From the NCBI RefSeq assembly GCF_014873485.1, contig NZ_JADBDT010000001.1, positions 3,590,501 through 3,654,500 on the forward strand: a stretch of DNA of 64,000 bases, given 5' to 3'. The DNA comes from Sphingopyxis sp. OAS728. Its GTDB lineage: Bacteria > Pseudomonadota > Alphaproteobacteria > Sphingomonadales > Sphingomonadaceae. Below, piece by piece: positions 10,868 to 19,637 of this stretch. Position numbers and translations under genes: made by a program. The notes beneath the pieces were generated by a model. That model made no database searches. It had not been told where the DNA came from and saw only the letters and a program-made list of their open reading frames with translations. Position 1 is the first letter of the stretch. Each line of letters starts with the position of its first letter.

Positions 10868-12538
10868 GTGAAGCTGAAATATCTGTCCACTGCCCTTGCC
10901 GCCGTGCTTTGTGTTGCCGCTGCCGGAACCGGTCTCGCGCAGAATAGCGCGCCCCCGTTACAAAAAGTTACCGCCGCGACCCCGGCACCAAAGCTTGTCG
11001 TGATGATTGCGGTCGATCAGTTTTCAGCCGACCTTTTCGCCGAATATCGTGGGCATTTCACCGGCGGACTCGCGCGGCTTGCGTCGGGCGTCGTCTTTCC
11101 TTCGGGTTATCAGTCGCACGGCGCGACCGAAACCTGCCCCGGCCATTCGACGATCCTGACCGGGAACCACCCGGCACACACCGGGATCGTCGCCAATAAT
11201 TATTTCGACCTGTCGGTCGCGCGCGCCGACAAGCGCGTTTATTGCGCCGAGGATGAGACGGTCGCAGGGACGACGTCGAAGGGCGGCGAATATGCGCCGT
11301 CGGTAAACCATCTGCTCGTCCCGACGCTCGGCGATTTGATGAAGGCGCGCGATCCGAAGGCGCAGGTCGTCTCGGTGTCGGGCAAGGATCGTTCGGCGAT
11401 CATGATGGGCGGCCGTCAGGCCGACGAACTGATGTGGCTCGCGCCCACCGGGCTCACCAGCTATCGCGGTACGACGCTGTCGCCCGCCGCACAGCAGGCA
11501 AGCGCCGCGATTGCGGCCGCGATCAACCAGCCGCGCCCCGCAATGACGCTGCCCGCCGATTGCACGGCGCACGACATCGCGATCCCGGTCGGCGACAAGG
11601 GCGCGACCGTGGGCACCGGCCGGATGGCGCGCGATGCCGGCGACTTCCGCAAGTTCATGGCGTCGCCCGAGGCCGACGGCGCGGTCCTCGCGACCGCCGC
11701 CGCGCTGCGCCAGGTGCGCAAGATGGGCGAGGGTAGCAACACCGACCTGCTGATCGTCGGCCTGTCGGCGACCGACTATGTCGGCCACAGCACCGGCACC
11801 GAAGGCAGCGAAATGTGCCTCCAGATGGCGGGTCTCGACCGCGAGCTGGGTGAATTCTTCGCAAAGCTCGATGCCACCGGAATCGATTATGTCGTCGCGC
11901 TGACTGCCGACCATGGCGGGCACGACCTGCCCGAACGCAACCGCCAGAACGCTTGGCCCTATGCGCAGCGCATCGACAAGGCGCTCAACCCCGGCGCGAT
12001 CGGCAAGGAAGTCGCCGAAAAGCTCGGCCTGCCGCAACCCATTCTTTATGGCGACGGCGACGATTATTATTTCGCGAAGACGCTGACCGCAGCGCAGCGC
12101 AAGGCCGTGCTCGCCGAAATCCTGCCGCGCCTCCGCGCGCATCCGCAGGTCGAGGCAGTGGTGACGCGCGACCAGCTCGACGCGCACCCGATCTCGAAGC
12201 GTGCGCCCGACACGTGGAGCCTGCTCGACAAGCTGCGCGCATCCTATAATCCGCAGCGGTCGGGCGATTTCATCATCGCGCTGAAGCCGCGGGTCACGCC
12301 GATCCCCGAATCGGGCATCGGTTATGTCGCGACGCACGGGTCGGTGTGGGATTATGACCGCCGCGTGCCGATCCTCTTCTGGCGCAAGGGGCTCGCGGGT
12401 TTCGAACAGCCCAACGCGGTGATGACGGTCGATATCATGCCGACGCTGGCGTCGGTCGTCGGTGTCCCCGTCGATGCGAACAAGATTGATGGCCGCTGCC
12501 TCGACCTGTTGTCGGGGCCCGAGAGCAGCTGTCGCTAA
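10868..12538 (+). CDS. phoK: Alkaline phosphatase, PhoK type
   Basis: The 556-residue protein is an exported phosphatase of the alkaline phosphatase/NPP superfamily. It has a signal peptide (STALAAVLCVAAAG, cleavage after LAQ), a metal-binding VVMIAVDQF segment, the nucleophile motif TETCPGHST, NHPAHTGIVANN and a late HGG. With a GTG start at 10868, preceded by GGAGAA at good spacing, the nucleophile is Thr89 and the nearby Asn is 110. Both match the numbering I recall for Sphingomonas PhoK. The Lys/Arg pair (KDR) is at 173-175. It releases phosphate from organic esters in the periplasm or medium. Confidence 0.92.
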   Translation: MKLKYLSTALAAVLCVAAAGTGLAQNSAPPLQKVTAATPAPKLVVMIAVDQFSADLFAEYRGHFTGGLARLASGVVFPSGYQSHGATETCPGHSTILTGNHPAHTGIVANNYFDLSVARADKRVYCAEDETVAGTTSKGGEYAPSVNHLLVPTLGDLMKARDPKAQVVSVSGKDRSAIMMGGRQADELMWLAPTGLTSYRGTTLSPAAQQASAAIAAAINQPRPAMTLPADCTAHDIAIPVGDKGATVGTGRMARDAGDFRKFMASPEADGAVLATAAALRQVRKMGEGSNTDLLIVGLSATDYVGHSTGTEGSEMCLQMAGLDRELGEFFAKLDATGIDYVVALTADHGGHDLPERNRQNAWPYAQRIDKALNPGAIGKEVAEKLGLPQPILYGDGDDYYFAKTLTAAQRKAVLAEILPRLRAHPQVEAVVTRDQLDAHPISKRAPDTWSLLDKLRASYNPQRSGDFIIALKPRVTPIPESGIGYVATHGSVWDYDRRVPILFWRKGLAGFEQPNAVMTVDIMPTLASVVGVPVDANKIDGRCLDLLSGPESSCR

Positions 12539-12557
12539 GGACAGAAAAGAAGGACCT

Positions 12558-13388
12558 ATGACCAAAGCATTGCGGAATTTCTCCGGCCGGTTCCTGCTGG
12601 TGGGCTGCGGCAATATGGCGGGCGCAATGCTCGATCGCTGGCTGGCGGCGGGTCTCGACCCGGCGCTGGTCGCGATCGTCGATCCCTATGCGACGGCGCG
12701 AAAGGGCATCGCCCAATATGCGTCGCTGGATGAATGGCAGGCCGCGGGCGGCAGCGCCGACTGGATCATGCTCGGCATGAAGCCGCAGCAGCTTGGCGAC
12801 GTCGCCGACGTGCTGGCGCCGCTCGCGACCGGCAAGGTTCATCTGCTCTCGATCCTCGCGGGCGTCTCGCTCGCCGATCTCGCGGCGCGTTTCCCCGATG
12901 CGGGTGCGCAGGTCCGTATCTTGCCGAACCTTGCCGCGCGCATCGGCGCCGGGGTTTCGGCGGTTGCGACGCTGGGCGATGCCGACGATGCGGCGATCGA
13001 CGCACTGCTCGACACGCTAGGCAAAACGGTGCGGCTCGCCGACGATTCGACGATGGATCTTGTCACCGCCTTCACGGGCAGCGGCCCCGCTTTCGTCTTC
13101 CGCCTGATCGAGGCCTATGCTGCGGCGGGCGAACGGCTGGGCCTGTCGGCCGAGGACTCGCTGGCACTCGCCACCGCGACCTTTGGCGGTGCGACGGCCT
13201 TGCTCGCCGACAGCGGCGAAAAGCCCGGCGTGCTGATCGCGCAGGTTGCGAGCAAGGGCGGTACGACGCAGGCCGGGCTCGATGTGCTCGACAGCGACGG
13301 CCAGCTTGCGGCGCTGCTCACCAATGTGCTGCGCGCGGCGCGCGATCGCGGGCGTGAGCTTGCGGATATTGCGCGCGGCGAGGGCTGA
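12558..13388 (+). CDS. proC: Pyrroline-5-carboxylate reductase
   Basis: The 276-residue protein makes the last step of proline synthesis, NAD(P)H-dependent reduction of pyrroline-5-carboxylate. It has the N-terminal Rossmann motif LLVGCGNMAGAML and the C-terminal ProC signature (FTGSGPAFVFRLIEA, then VASKGGTTQAGLDVL). The frame is open upstream into phoK, but the ATG at 12558 follows GAAGGACC and gives the normal N-terminus. It starts 19 bp after phoK and is probably co-transcribed with it. Confidence 0.95.
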   Translation: MTKALRNFSGRFLLVGCGNMAGAMLDRWLAAGLDPALVAIVDPYATARKGIAQYASLDEWQAAGGSADWIMLGMKPQQLGDVADVLAPLATGKVHLLSILAGVSLADLAARFPDAGAQVRILPNLAARIGAGVSAVATLGDADDAAIDALLDTLGKTVRLADDSTMDLVTAFTGSGPAFVFRLIEAYAAAGERLGLSAEDSLALATATFGGATALLADSGEKPGVLIAQVASKGGTTQAGLDVLDSDGQLAALLTNVLRAARDRGRELADIARGEG

Positions 13389-13399
13389 CCCGTCATAAC

Positions 13400-13481
13400 C
13401 CGCTCGTGTCGAGCGAAGTCGAGACACCTCTCGGTGTGGCGCCCAGCCGATGGGCATCTCGACTTCGCTCGATGCGAACGG
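13400..13481. repeat. Palindromic REP-like doublet after proC
   Basis: Bases 13400-13428 and 13452-13481 are inverted copies of a 29-base unit with about 24 positions matching (core TCGAGCGAAGTCGAGA). Each arm is itself partly palindromic. It lies between the ends of convergent proC and marR and could serve as a bidirectional transcription stop. The unit is a different type from the one at 2597. Confidence 0.8.
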
Positions 13482-13493
13482 AATTAAGTATGG

Positions 13494-14006
13494 CTAGTCC
13501 ACCTCTTTCCCCAGCATCGCGATCCGGCGGCGTTCGCGCGGCGGGACGAGCGCTTCGCTGACCTGCCAGAACCCCGTCACCGCCTGCTGCCCCGCATGGG
13601 TGTAGGCGCGGCTCATCGTGTCGCGGAGCGTCGTGAAGATCGCGCTCTCGGCCGCGCGGCCGGCGTCGGTCAGGCGAAGCTCCTTCGCGCGCCGGTCGCG
13701 ATTGCCGGGGCGCGTCGTCAGATAGTCGCGCGCCTCCAACTCCTTTACGACCCGCCCGAGCGACTGTTTGGTAATGCCGAGCAGGGCGAGCAGGTCCGAA
13801 ATCGTCAGCGCCGGTTGCCGCGCGATGAAATAGAGCGCGCGGTAATGCGCGCGCCCAAGCTCCTTTTCGGCGAGCCGCGCATCGATCGCGCGCCACAGCG
13901 AAGCATGGGCGAAAAAGAGGAATTCGATGCCGCGGCGCACTTCATCTTCGCGCAAGAAAAGAGCAGAGGCAGCGGGTACTTGTGAAAGAAAATTCTCATC
14001 CTGCAT
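13494..14006 (-). CDS. MarR family transcriptional regulator
   Basis: The 170-residue protein has a winged-helix DNA-binding domain: helices around LGRAHYRALYFIARQP and ISDLLALLGITKQSLGRVVKELE, and the wing YLTTRPGNRDRRAKELRLT. The dimerising helices flank this domain. MarR proteins repress promoters and respond to small ligands; the target here is not visible. The frame extends upstream to 14057, but the ATG at 14006 gives the usual start (MQDENFLSQ). Confidence 0.88.
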   Translation of the reverse strand: MQDENFLSQVPAASALFLREDEVRRGIEFLFFAHASLWRAIDARLAEKELGRAHYRALYFIARQPALTISDLLALLGITKQSLGRVVKELEARDYLTTRPGNRDRRAKELRLTDAGRAAESAIFTTLRDTMSRAYTHAGQQAVTGFWQVSEALVPPRERRRIAMLGKEVD

Positions 14007-14063
14007 AGTCGCTACCGTTGCGCGTCGCGCCGGTCTTTGGCAAGAGGCCCGCTCCACAAACCC

Positions 14064-14164
14064 GCTGGAGCGGCGGTTTCGATGGAATCGAAAGCATCGC
14101 TCCAGCTTCTTTGTTTTACCGCGTTTTCCGAGTCATCAGGCGGTTCCGCCTGACTTGAAAACGC
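14064..14164. repeat. Tandem pair of long intergenic palindromes
   Basis: Two hairpins stand side by side. The first (14064-14106) pairs GCTGGAGCG with CGCTCCAGC and TTTCGAT with ATCGAAA around a 3-base loop. The second (14121-14164) pairs GCGTTTTC with GAAAACGC and TCAGGCGG with CCGCCTGA around TT. The layout resembles a mobile palindromic repeat. It lies in the marR-ilvE intergenic region, so it may also influence the ilvE 5' leader, 20 bases before the start codon. Confidence 0.8.
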
Positions 14165-14184
14165 TCTGACACAGGTGTTTTCGC

Positions 14185-15270
14185 ATGTCCGCTCCCGCCT
14201 TCACCCATCTGCCGCACTCCAATCCGGTCGCGGACGATGTACGGGCGGCGGCGATCGCCGATCCGGCGTTCGGGCGCGTCTTCACCGATCATATGGTATC
14301 GATCCGCTACACCGAAGGGCAAGGCTGGCATGACGCGCAAGTGATGCCGCGCGGGCCGCTGTCGCTCGATCCCGCGACCGCGGTGCTCCATTATGCGCAG
14401 GAAATCTTCGAAGGGCTGAAGGCCTATCGCCTCGACGACGGATCGATGGCGCTGTTCCGGCCCGAGGCCAACGCCGCCCGCTTTAATGCGAGCGCGCGCC
14501 GCATGGCGATGGCCGAATTGCCCGAGGAACTCTTCATCGCCGCGGTGAAGGAAGCCGTTGCCGCCGATGCACACTGGTTCCCGCCGGTCGAGGGGGGCGC
14601 GCTCTACCTCCGCCCCTTCATGTTCGCGAGCGAAGTGTTCCTCGGCGTCAAGCCCGCTGCCGAATATCAGTTCCTCGTCATCACCTCGCCGGTCGGCAAT
14701 TATTTCAAGTCGGGTGCCCCCGCGATCTCGCTCTGGGTGTCGGAGGATTATACCCGCGCCGCGCCCGGTGGCACCGGCGCCGCCAAATGCGGCGGCAACT
14801 ATGCCTCCAGCCTCGTTGCGCAGCGCGAGGCGATCGCCAAGGGCCACGACCAGGTTGTCTTCCTCGACGCCGCCGAGCATCGCTGGATCGAGGAACTGGG
14901 CGGCATGAACATGTTCTTCGTCTTCGACGACGGCAGCATCGTCACCCCGCCGCTGACCGGCACGATCCTGCCCGGCATCACGCGCGACGCGATCATCACG
15001 CTGGCGCGCGACGCCGGCCTGACGGTGCGTGAGGAACCCTATGCAATCGACCAGTGGCAGGCCGATGCGGAGAGCGGCAAGCTCACCGAAAGCTTCGCCT
15101 GCGGCACGGCCGCGGTGGTAACGCCGGTCGGCAAGGTCACGCGTGGCAATTCGAGCTTCACCATCGGCGCCGGCGGTCCGGGGCAGGTGACGACGAAGCT
15201 CAAGGACAAGCTCGTCGATATCCAGCGCGGTCGCGCCGCCGATCCGCACGGTTGGGTCACCCGCCTCTAA
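14185..15270 (+). CDS. ilvE: Branched-chain amino acid aminotransferase
   Basis: The 361-residue PLP enzyme of fold type IV transfers the amino group between glutamate and the keto acids of leucine, isoleucine and valine. Visible family features are the HYAQEIFEGLKAY segment, FRPEANAARF, YLRPFMFAS, the PLP lysine at about 201 in GGTGAAKCGGNYASS, and the EELGGMNMFFVF region. Length fits the long (about 360-residue) bacterial class. It is a single gene followed by the tRNA. Confidence 0.95.
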   Translation: MSAPAFTHLPHSNPVADDVRAAAIADPAFGRVFTDHMVSIRYTEGQGWHDAQVMPRGPLSLDPATAVLHYAQEIFEGLKAYRLDDGSMALFRPEANAARFNASARRMAMAELPEELFIAAVKEAVAADAHWFPPVEGGALYLRPFMFASEVFLGVKPAAEYQFLVITSPVGNYFKSGAPAISLWVSEDYTRAAPGGTGAAKCGGNYASSLVAQREAIAKGHDQVVFLDAAEHRWIEELGGMNMFFVFDDGSIVTPPLTGTILPGITRDAIITLARDAGLTVREEPYAIDQWQADAESGKLTESFACGTAAVVTPVGKVTRGNSSFTIGAGGPGQVTTKLKDKLVDIQRGRAADPHGWVTRL

Positions 15271-15325
15271 GGCTGCCTTGCAATAACCGGCGGCGCGCTA
15301 TAGAGCGCGCCTCGCACCGGCCCGT

Positions 15326-15400
15326 TGGGGCGTCGCCAAGTGGTAAGGCAGCGGCTTTTGATGCCGCCATTCGCAGGTTCGAATCCTGCCGCCCCAGCCA
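15326..15400 (+). tRNA. tRNA-Gln(TTG)
   Basis: The 75-nt cloverleaf has acceptor arms TGGGGCG/CGCCCCA, discriminator G and encoded CCA (15398-15400). The anticodon stem GCGGC/GCCGC encloses loop TTTTGAT with anticodon TTG, and the T arm is GCAGG-TTCGAAT-CCTGC. A likely promoter is TTGCAA at 15278-15283 with TATAGA at 15299-15304. A P4-type integrase gene follows, so the 3' half of this tRNA is the likely attachment site of the accessory region. Confidence 0.95.
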
Positions 15401-15477
15401 GCCGGTGTTTTCAGAGGCGCTCGTAAGCTCTCAGAGCTTCTCGGCTAAATCAATAAAAACAATGAGTTATCTTGAGA

Positions 15478-15565
15478 CGGAATCGCGATTCCGCTCAGGC
15501 GGTCCCCTTGCAGCTCGACCCGTTTTTGGTCAGATTGTTGGTAGCAATTCCGCTCTTACCAACAA
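15478..15565. promoter_or_regulatory. Palindromes upstream of the integrase gene
   Basis: Bases 15478-15493 form a perfect 16-base palindrome (CGGAATCGCGATTCCG). Bases 15535-15543 and 15557-15565 form a perfect 9-base inverted repeat (TTGTTGGTA/TACCAACAA). They lie between tRNA-Gln and int, where integrase arm sites, excisionase sites or an int operator would be expected. Which of these they are is not known. Confidence 0.45.
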
Positions 15566-15618
15566 ATTGCGCGCGCACAGGATTCGAACCTGTTCGCGTG
15601 ACGGGAAAGGCTGTGCCC

Positions 15619-16857
15619 ATGCTCACCAACGTCGCCATCAAGGCGTTCAAGCCCGCGTCGAAACCCTACAAAAAATCGGATGGCGGCGGGCTGTTTCTGC
15701 TCATCTCTCCCAATGGATCGAAAGCCTGGCGCTTCGCCTACCGCTTCGACGGAAAACAGAAGCTGCTGTCGGGCGGACCATTCCCGGCAACGACATTACT
15801 TGCGGCTCGCGGATGGCGCGACATGATGAAGCATCAGCTTGCGCTGGGGCTTGACCCATCCGCTGAGCGAAAGGCCGCGAAGGGCAGGGCGGTCGCGGGA
15901 GTCACCGCGGAAATCGCGAACAGCTTCGAGCATATCGCTCGCGAATGGCTCGAGACGCGCATGCTGGCTTGGTCACCGCGTTATGCGGCGCTTGTCATCG
16001 GGCGGCTCGAGGCGGACGTGTTCCCGGCTGTCGGGAAGCTCGAGATCAACACGATCACCCCGCGTCAGATGCTCGACGCAATCCGCGCGATCCAGGCGCG
16101 CGGTGCGATCGAAATGGCTCATCGGGTCAAGAACCATTGCAGTGAGATTTTTCGCTACGCGATTCCAGACGGTCGCTGCGAGAGTGATCCTTGTCGCGAT
16201 CTTTCGCCGGCGCTGACGAAGGCGCGGCCGGTCAAACATCATCCGAAAGTCGCCGCCAAAGATTTGCCCGCGTTTTTTACCAAGCTCAACGCCGATGGGG
16301 CGGAGCGCATGAGCCATCTCGCGCTGCGCTGGACTATCCTGACGATGGTCCGAACGCAAGAAACGCGCTTTGCCGAATGGCACGAATTCGAGGATCTCGA
16401 CGGTCCAAACCCCATGTGGCGGATATCGCCCGAGCGGATGAAGATGCGGTCGGAGCATCTCGTGCCGTTGCCTCGCCAGGCGCTCGATCTCCTTCAGGAG
16501 ATCAACGATATCAATCTTTACCGCAAAGCTGGCAATGTGAAGCTAGGCCGCTTCCTCTTCCCTGTGGCCTACACCAAATCCCGGGTCATCAGTAATAATC
16601 GGATGCTAGACATCATGTACCGGATGGGGCTTCGCGGGAAGGCGACCGTCCATGGATTTCGTGGCCTTGCGAGCACTGTGTTGAACGAAAGCGGCCTCTT
16701 CGAACCCGACTGGATCGAATGCCAGTTGGCGCACCAGCCTCGCGGCGTGCGGGCGGCCTATAACTCTGCGCGGTATCTCGCTCATCGGCGACCAATGATG
16801 CAATGGTGGGCGGACTATCTTGACGCGGCCGAGGCTAAAGGGGCGGATGCGAACTGA
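15619..16857 (+). CDS. P4-type tyrosine recombinase (island integrase)
   Basis: The 412-residue protein integrates and excises DNA at tRNA genes. The N-terminal arm-binding domain (DUF4102 type, FKPASKPYKKSDGGGLFLLI), the core-binding domain (about 110-200) and the catalytic domain are present. Catalytic residues visible are Arg in TMVRTQETRFAEW, HGFRG, and the C-terminal pattern RAAYNSARYLAHRRPMMQWW carrying the nucleophile tyrosine. No truncation is seen. The frame is open upstream, but the ATG at 15619 gives the usual MLTNVAIKAFKP start. Confidence 0.93.
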   Translation: MLTNVAIKAFKPASKPYKKSDGGGLFLLISPNGSKAWRFAYRFDGKQKLLSGGPFPATTLLAARGWRDMMKHQLALGLDPSAERKAAKGRAVAGVTAEIANSFEHIAREWLETRMLAWSPRYAALVIGRLEADVFPAVGKLEINTITPRQMLDAIRAIQARGAIEMAHRVKNHCSEIFRYAIPDGRCESDPCRDLSPALTKARPVKHHPKVAAKDLPAFFTKLNADGAERMSHLALRWTILTMVRTQETRFAEWHEFEDLDGPNPMWRISPERMKMRSEHLVPLPRQALDLLQEINDINLYRKAGNVKLGRFLFPVAYTKSRVISNNRMLDIMYRMGLRGKATVHGFRGLASTVLNESGLFEPDWIECQLAHQPRGVRAAYNSARYLAHRRPMMQWWADYLDAAEAKGADAN

Positions 16858-17048
16858 TGGCCGACTTGAGACGGTCGGCTATATATAGGAGATCACAGCA
16901 AAGCGGACATCGCCTTGCCTTTTCGAATATCAGAGCATCAGCGGGGCAATTCAATGGAATCGCCGTCCGCTTCCTGCCGTACTCACCTGTTGCCGCGTCG
17001 GCATCTCCAGATAATGCGGCGAAATCGGCTCGAAGCCTCACCCGGTCG

Positions 17049-17885
17049 TCAGCCAATATGTTCCCTGATTTGGTCCCCTGCAAAGTCCATGAAAGCCTGT
17101 ATGCGCGGAGTGCGCCTCAGATCCGGATGAATGAGAAGCCACACTTCCGATTGCAGTTCAGCAACGGGCACGCCGCACGCGCGCAATCCCAGATGACGGG
17201 CGAGGTAGGTCGGCACGAGCGCCTTGCCGACGCCCGCTGACGCGGCCTGCGCAGCAGCCCACATGCTATTGACGCTCAGCGCGACCTCGGCTTCCGAAAC
17301 GCGACCCGACAGCCAGCGAGATGACGGAATAGAGGAAAGACTGTCGTCGAGAACAATCCACCGTAAATCATCCGGTGCACCCTTGGCAGCGTAAACGCCG
17401 AAGTCGAACGATCCGGCTCGCCGGCCGACGAGCGTCTCGGGCGGCGAACGCGTCGGGCGAATGGCCACTTCCGCCTCGTAGCGCGCCATGTCGGCGAAAT
17501 CGTTCGATACGATCAGATCAACTCGGATTTCGGCGTACCGGTTATTGAAAGCCGGCAGCATCCCGGTGATCAGAGGCACAAGCGAATCCGCTGTTGTAAT
17601 AGTGATGCGCCCTTCGAGCTGGCGTCCGCCGCCCGCCATCTGGCGCCGCGCGTCAGCGAGGCTAGCGTCTATGGCAGTGGCGGCAAGCGCCAGCTCCTCC
17701 CCCAACGTCGTCGGGCTGTAGCGCCCGCCCATACGCTGGAACAGCGGCGCTCCGGCCTCGGCCTCGAGATCCTTTAGCCGGCGATAGAGCGTTGCCAGAT
17801 GAATGTTGAGCGCGGTCGCTGCTACAGTGGGTCTTCCGGTTCTCGCGAGCGCTCCGATCAGAAGAAGATCATCGGTCGACAGCAT
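17049..17885 (-). CDS. LysR family regulator, probably of the azoreductase/SMR operon
   Basis: The 278-residue protein has an N-terminal winged helix (about residues 5-65, PTVAATALNIHLATLYRRLKDLE) and a substrate-binding LysR effector domain (GRITITTADSLVPLITG onward). It is divergent from azoR, with a 92-bp shared regulatory region that holds two inverted repeats, the classic arrangement for a LysR activator and its target. The open frame extends to 17945, but the ATG at 17885 matches the LysR start (MLSTDDLLLIGAL) and leaves the promoter free. Confidence 0.88.
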   Translation of the reverse strand: MLSTDDLLLIGALARTGRPTVAATALNIHLATLYRRLKDLEAEAGAPLFQRMGGRYSPTTLGEELALAATAIDASLADARRQMAGGGRQLEGRITITTADSLVPLITGMLPAFNNRYAEIRVDLIVSNDFADMARYEAEVAIRPTRSPPETLVGRRAGSFDFGVYAAKGAPDDLRWIVLDDSLSSIPSSRWLSGRVSEAEVALSVNSMWAAAQAASAGVGKALVPTYLARHLGLRACGVPVAELQSEVWLLIHPDLRRTPRIQAFMDFAGDQIREHIG

Positions 17886-17898
17886 TTTTTCGCGTCCA

Positions 17899-17939
17899 TG
17901 CGAATGAGTTTCGCAAATTATGCAGAAGAATTCGCTGCA
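17899..17939. promoter_or_regulatory. Likely LysR operator between lysR and azoR
   Basis: Bases 17899-17915 contain TGCGAA-N5-TTCGCA. Bases 17921-17939 contain TGCAG-N9-CTGCA. Both are inverted repeats in the 92-bp divergent region and are good candidates for LysR recognition and activation sites. The azoR start codon is preceded by a GAGGAGA ribosome site. Confidence 0.55.
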
Positions 17940-17977
17940 GCGCAAATCAATATATCGATCCTACCGAGGAGATCGAC

Positions 17978-18622
17978 ATGAAAAGACTGCTTCATCTCAA
18001 GGCATCGCCGCGCGCCGATGGGTCGCATTCCCTCGCGGCGGCGCACAAGTTTCTGGAAACATTGCACAGCAGGAGCGGCGCAATCGATGTTGCGGAGGTC
18101 GACGTGTGGAAGACCGACCTTCCGCATCTCGACGGAGCCTTGCTCGCAGCAAAATATGCCATGCTTTCGGGAGGGGCCTTGAAGGCCGACGAAGCGCTCG
18201 CTTGGAGCGCGATCCAGACTATGGTCCAGGAGCTCGATGCCGCCGACGTCGTCTTGATCTCGACACCTATGTGGAACCTCTCGATCCCCTACCGGCTCAA
18301 GCATTATATCGATCTGGTGACCCAGCCGGGACTAAGTTTTCGCTTCCATCCCGAAACAGGCTATGTGCCATTGCTGCGTCCCCGCCCGGTGGTAGCGATC
18401 CTTGCCAGCGCGGGCGATTTCTCCGAAGGCCCTTCGTGGGGACGACCGGATCTTGCCACCCCCTATCTGCAAGAGGCACTGAAATTTATCGGACTTCGCG
18501 ATGTCGAGATTGTCCCGATCTGTCTCACCGCGGGGAAGCCGGAAGCCGCCACCGCCGCCGCGGCGCGCGCGCAAGAAGCGCTCGAGCAACTGGCCAACCG
18601 GCTCGCCGAGAATGCTGCATGA
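17978..18622 (+). CDS. azoR: FMN-dependent NADH-azoreductase/quinone reductase
   Basis: The 214-residue flavodoxin-fold enzyme reduces quinones and azo compounds with NADH. Features are the N-terminal LLHLKASPRADGSHS phosphate-binding loop, the FMN-contact segment STPMWNLSIPYRLKHYIDLV, and the long strand RPVVAILASAGDF. Length is normal for AzoR. It is coupled by an ATGA overlap to the SMR pump gene, so the pair probably handles a toxic aromatic or quinone inducer sensed by the divergent LysR. Confidence 0.9.
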   Translation: MKRLLHLKASPRADGSHSLAAAHKFLETLHSRSGAIDVAEVDVWKTDLPHLDGALLAAKYAMLSGGALKADEALAWSAIQTMVQELDAADVVLISTPMWNLSIPYRLKHYIDLVTQPGLSFRFHPETGYVPLLRPRPVVAILASAGDFSEGPSWGRPDLATPYLQEALKFIGLRDVEIVPICLTAGKPEAATAAAARAQEALEQLANRLAENAA

Positions 18623-18963
18623 ACCAGGCAACCGGCTGGGCGCTGCTCATCTTTTCCGGTGTCCTCGATGTGATGTGGGCATTCGCGACCAAGAAATCGC
18701 AAGGCATGACCCATTGGGGCTGGGGCACCTTCTCCCTTCTGTTGCTCGCCGGCTTCGTCATTGCCTTAAGCAAAGCCCTTTCCGTGCTTCCCTTGGGGAT
18801 GGCCTACGCAGTCTGGACCGGCATCGGCGCGGTCGGCTCGGTCATCGTCGGGGCGATCCTGTTTGGCGAGCCGCTGACCGCTACGCGCATCTCCTACATC
18901 GCCATCATCGTCATCGCCATTGCCGGGCTCAACATCGGATCGGCTGAGAATCCAGCCGGTTAG
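18619..18963 (+). CDS. Small multidrug resistance (SMR) family transporter
   Basis: The 114-residue protein has four predicted membrane helices, and the SMR signatures PLGMAYAVWTGIGAVGS and ILFGEPLT. It is a proton-coupled exporter of small cations or guanidinium-like compounds as an inner-membrane dimer. The essential membrane-embedded glutamate of EmrE/SugE (in the ExxW pattern of helix 1) is aspartate here, Asp17 in GVLDVMW. The start overlaps the azoR stop as ATGA. Sub-family (SugE/Gdx or EmrE) is not certain. Confidence 0.85.
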   Translation: MNQATGWALLIFSGVLDVMWAFATKKSQGMTHWGWGTFSLLLLAGFVIALSKALSVLPLGMAYAVWTGIGAVGSVIVGAILFGEPLTATRISYIAIIVIAIAGLNIGSAENPAG

Positions 18964-19017
18964 ACAGTGGCCGGACGCTGCGGACGGCACTGCCGGACAC
19001 TATTTGCAACAAAGCTC

Positions 19018-19482
19018 TTAAACGATCTGACGGGGAGTCTCGCCGGCGCCAAAGACTATCGCGTGTCCGCCGAATGTGTCCATATACTCGCGGATGCGCG
19101 ACACCTTCCCGTCGGCGGTTTCGAATATGAAGACATAGACGAGATCAAAATCCTGCCCGCCTGCGAGTGTTGCGCGCTGCCTTTGTTCGATCACGACGCG
19201 ATTTCCTTCCGCGGTGGAAGAGATCACATCGATCTCCATGCCGTTGCTAAACAGCCGGCGGAAGTCTTCGAGGATGAATTTGATAATGGCATCGGGACCG
19301 ACCATGTGGTGCGTGACGCCGAGAGCGACTGCGGTCGCGTTTGCCGGAGGGGCCAGCCATTCGACATCCTGCGTAACCGCCGCGCGGATCTTCGCAGGAT
19401 CGCGGGAAAAGAGCGCAGCCCAATATGCTTTGACGATCTCCCTCGCAGTGAGGGAAAGGCTCTGTTCATTCTGGTCGGGCAT
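19018..19482 (-). CDS. SnoaL/NTF2-like fold protein
   Basis: The 154-residue cytoplasmic protein has the cone-shaped NTF2-like pattern: N-terminal helices (AREIVKAYWAALFSRDP), DVEWLAPPAN, then strands around GNRVVIEQRQRATLAGGQDFDLVYVFIFE and a final DGKVSRIREYMDT. Proteins of this kind are hydrolases, isomerases or ligand binders. The substrate cannot be told from the sequence. It stands alone and convergent to the SMR gene. Confidence 0.75.
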   Translation of the reverse strand: MPDQNEQSLSLTAREIVKAYWAALFSRDPAKIRAAVTQDVEWLAPPANATAVALGVTHHMVGPDAIIKFILEDFRRLFSNGMEIDVISSTAEGNRVVIEQRQRATLAGGQDFDLVYVFIFETADGKVSRIREYMDTFGGHAIVFGAGETPRQIV

Positions 19483-19637
19483 TCGGTATATCTCCGTTCA
19501 AGCTTTCCGGAAACCGTGCACGTTGATCGGTGATCACCAATGCAGATCGGTCTCGCGGCGGGGGAGCCAGGTTCCGCGGAACGGAGCCGGAGCCCGACGG
19601 CGTGTCTGTCGCAAGAGACCTCGTTCTGCTCGCGATT

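Noticed and set aside
15577..15593. tRNA-like T arm on the minus strand
   Set aside because: Only the T arm can be formed; no acceptor, D or anticodon arms are present, so it is not a tRNA gene.
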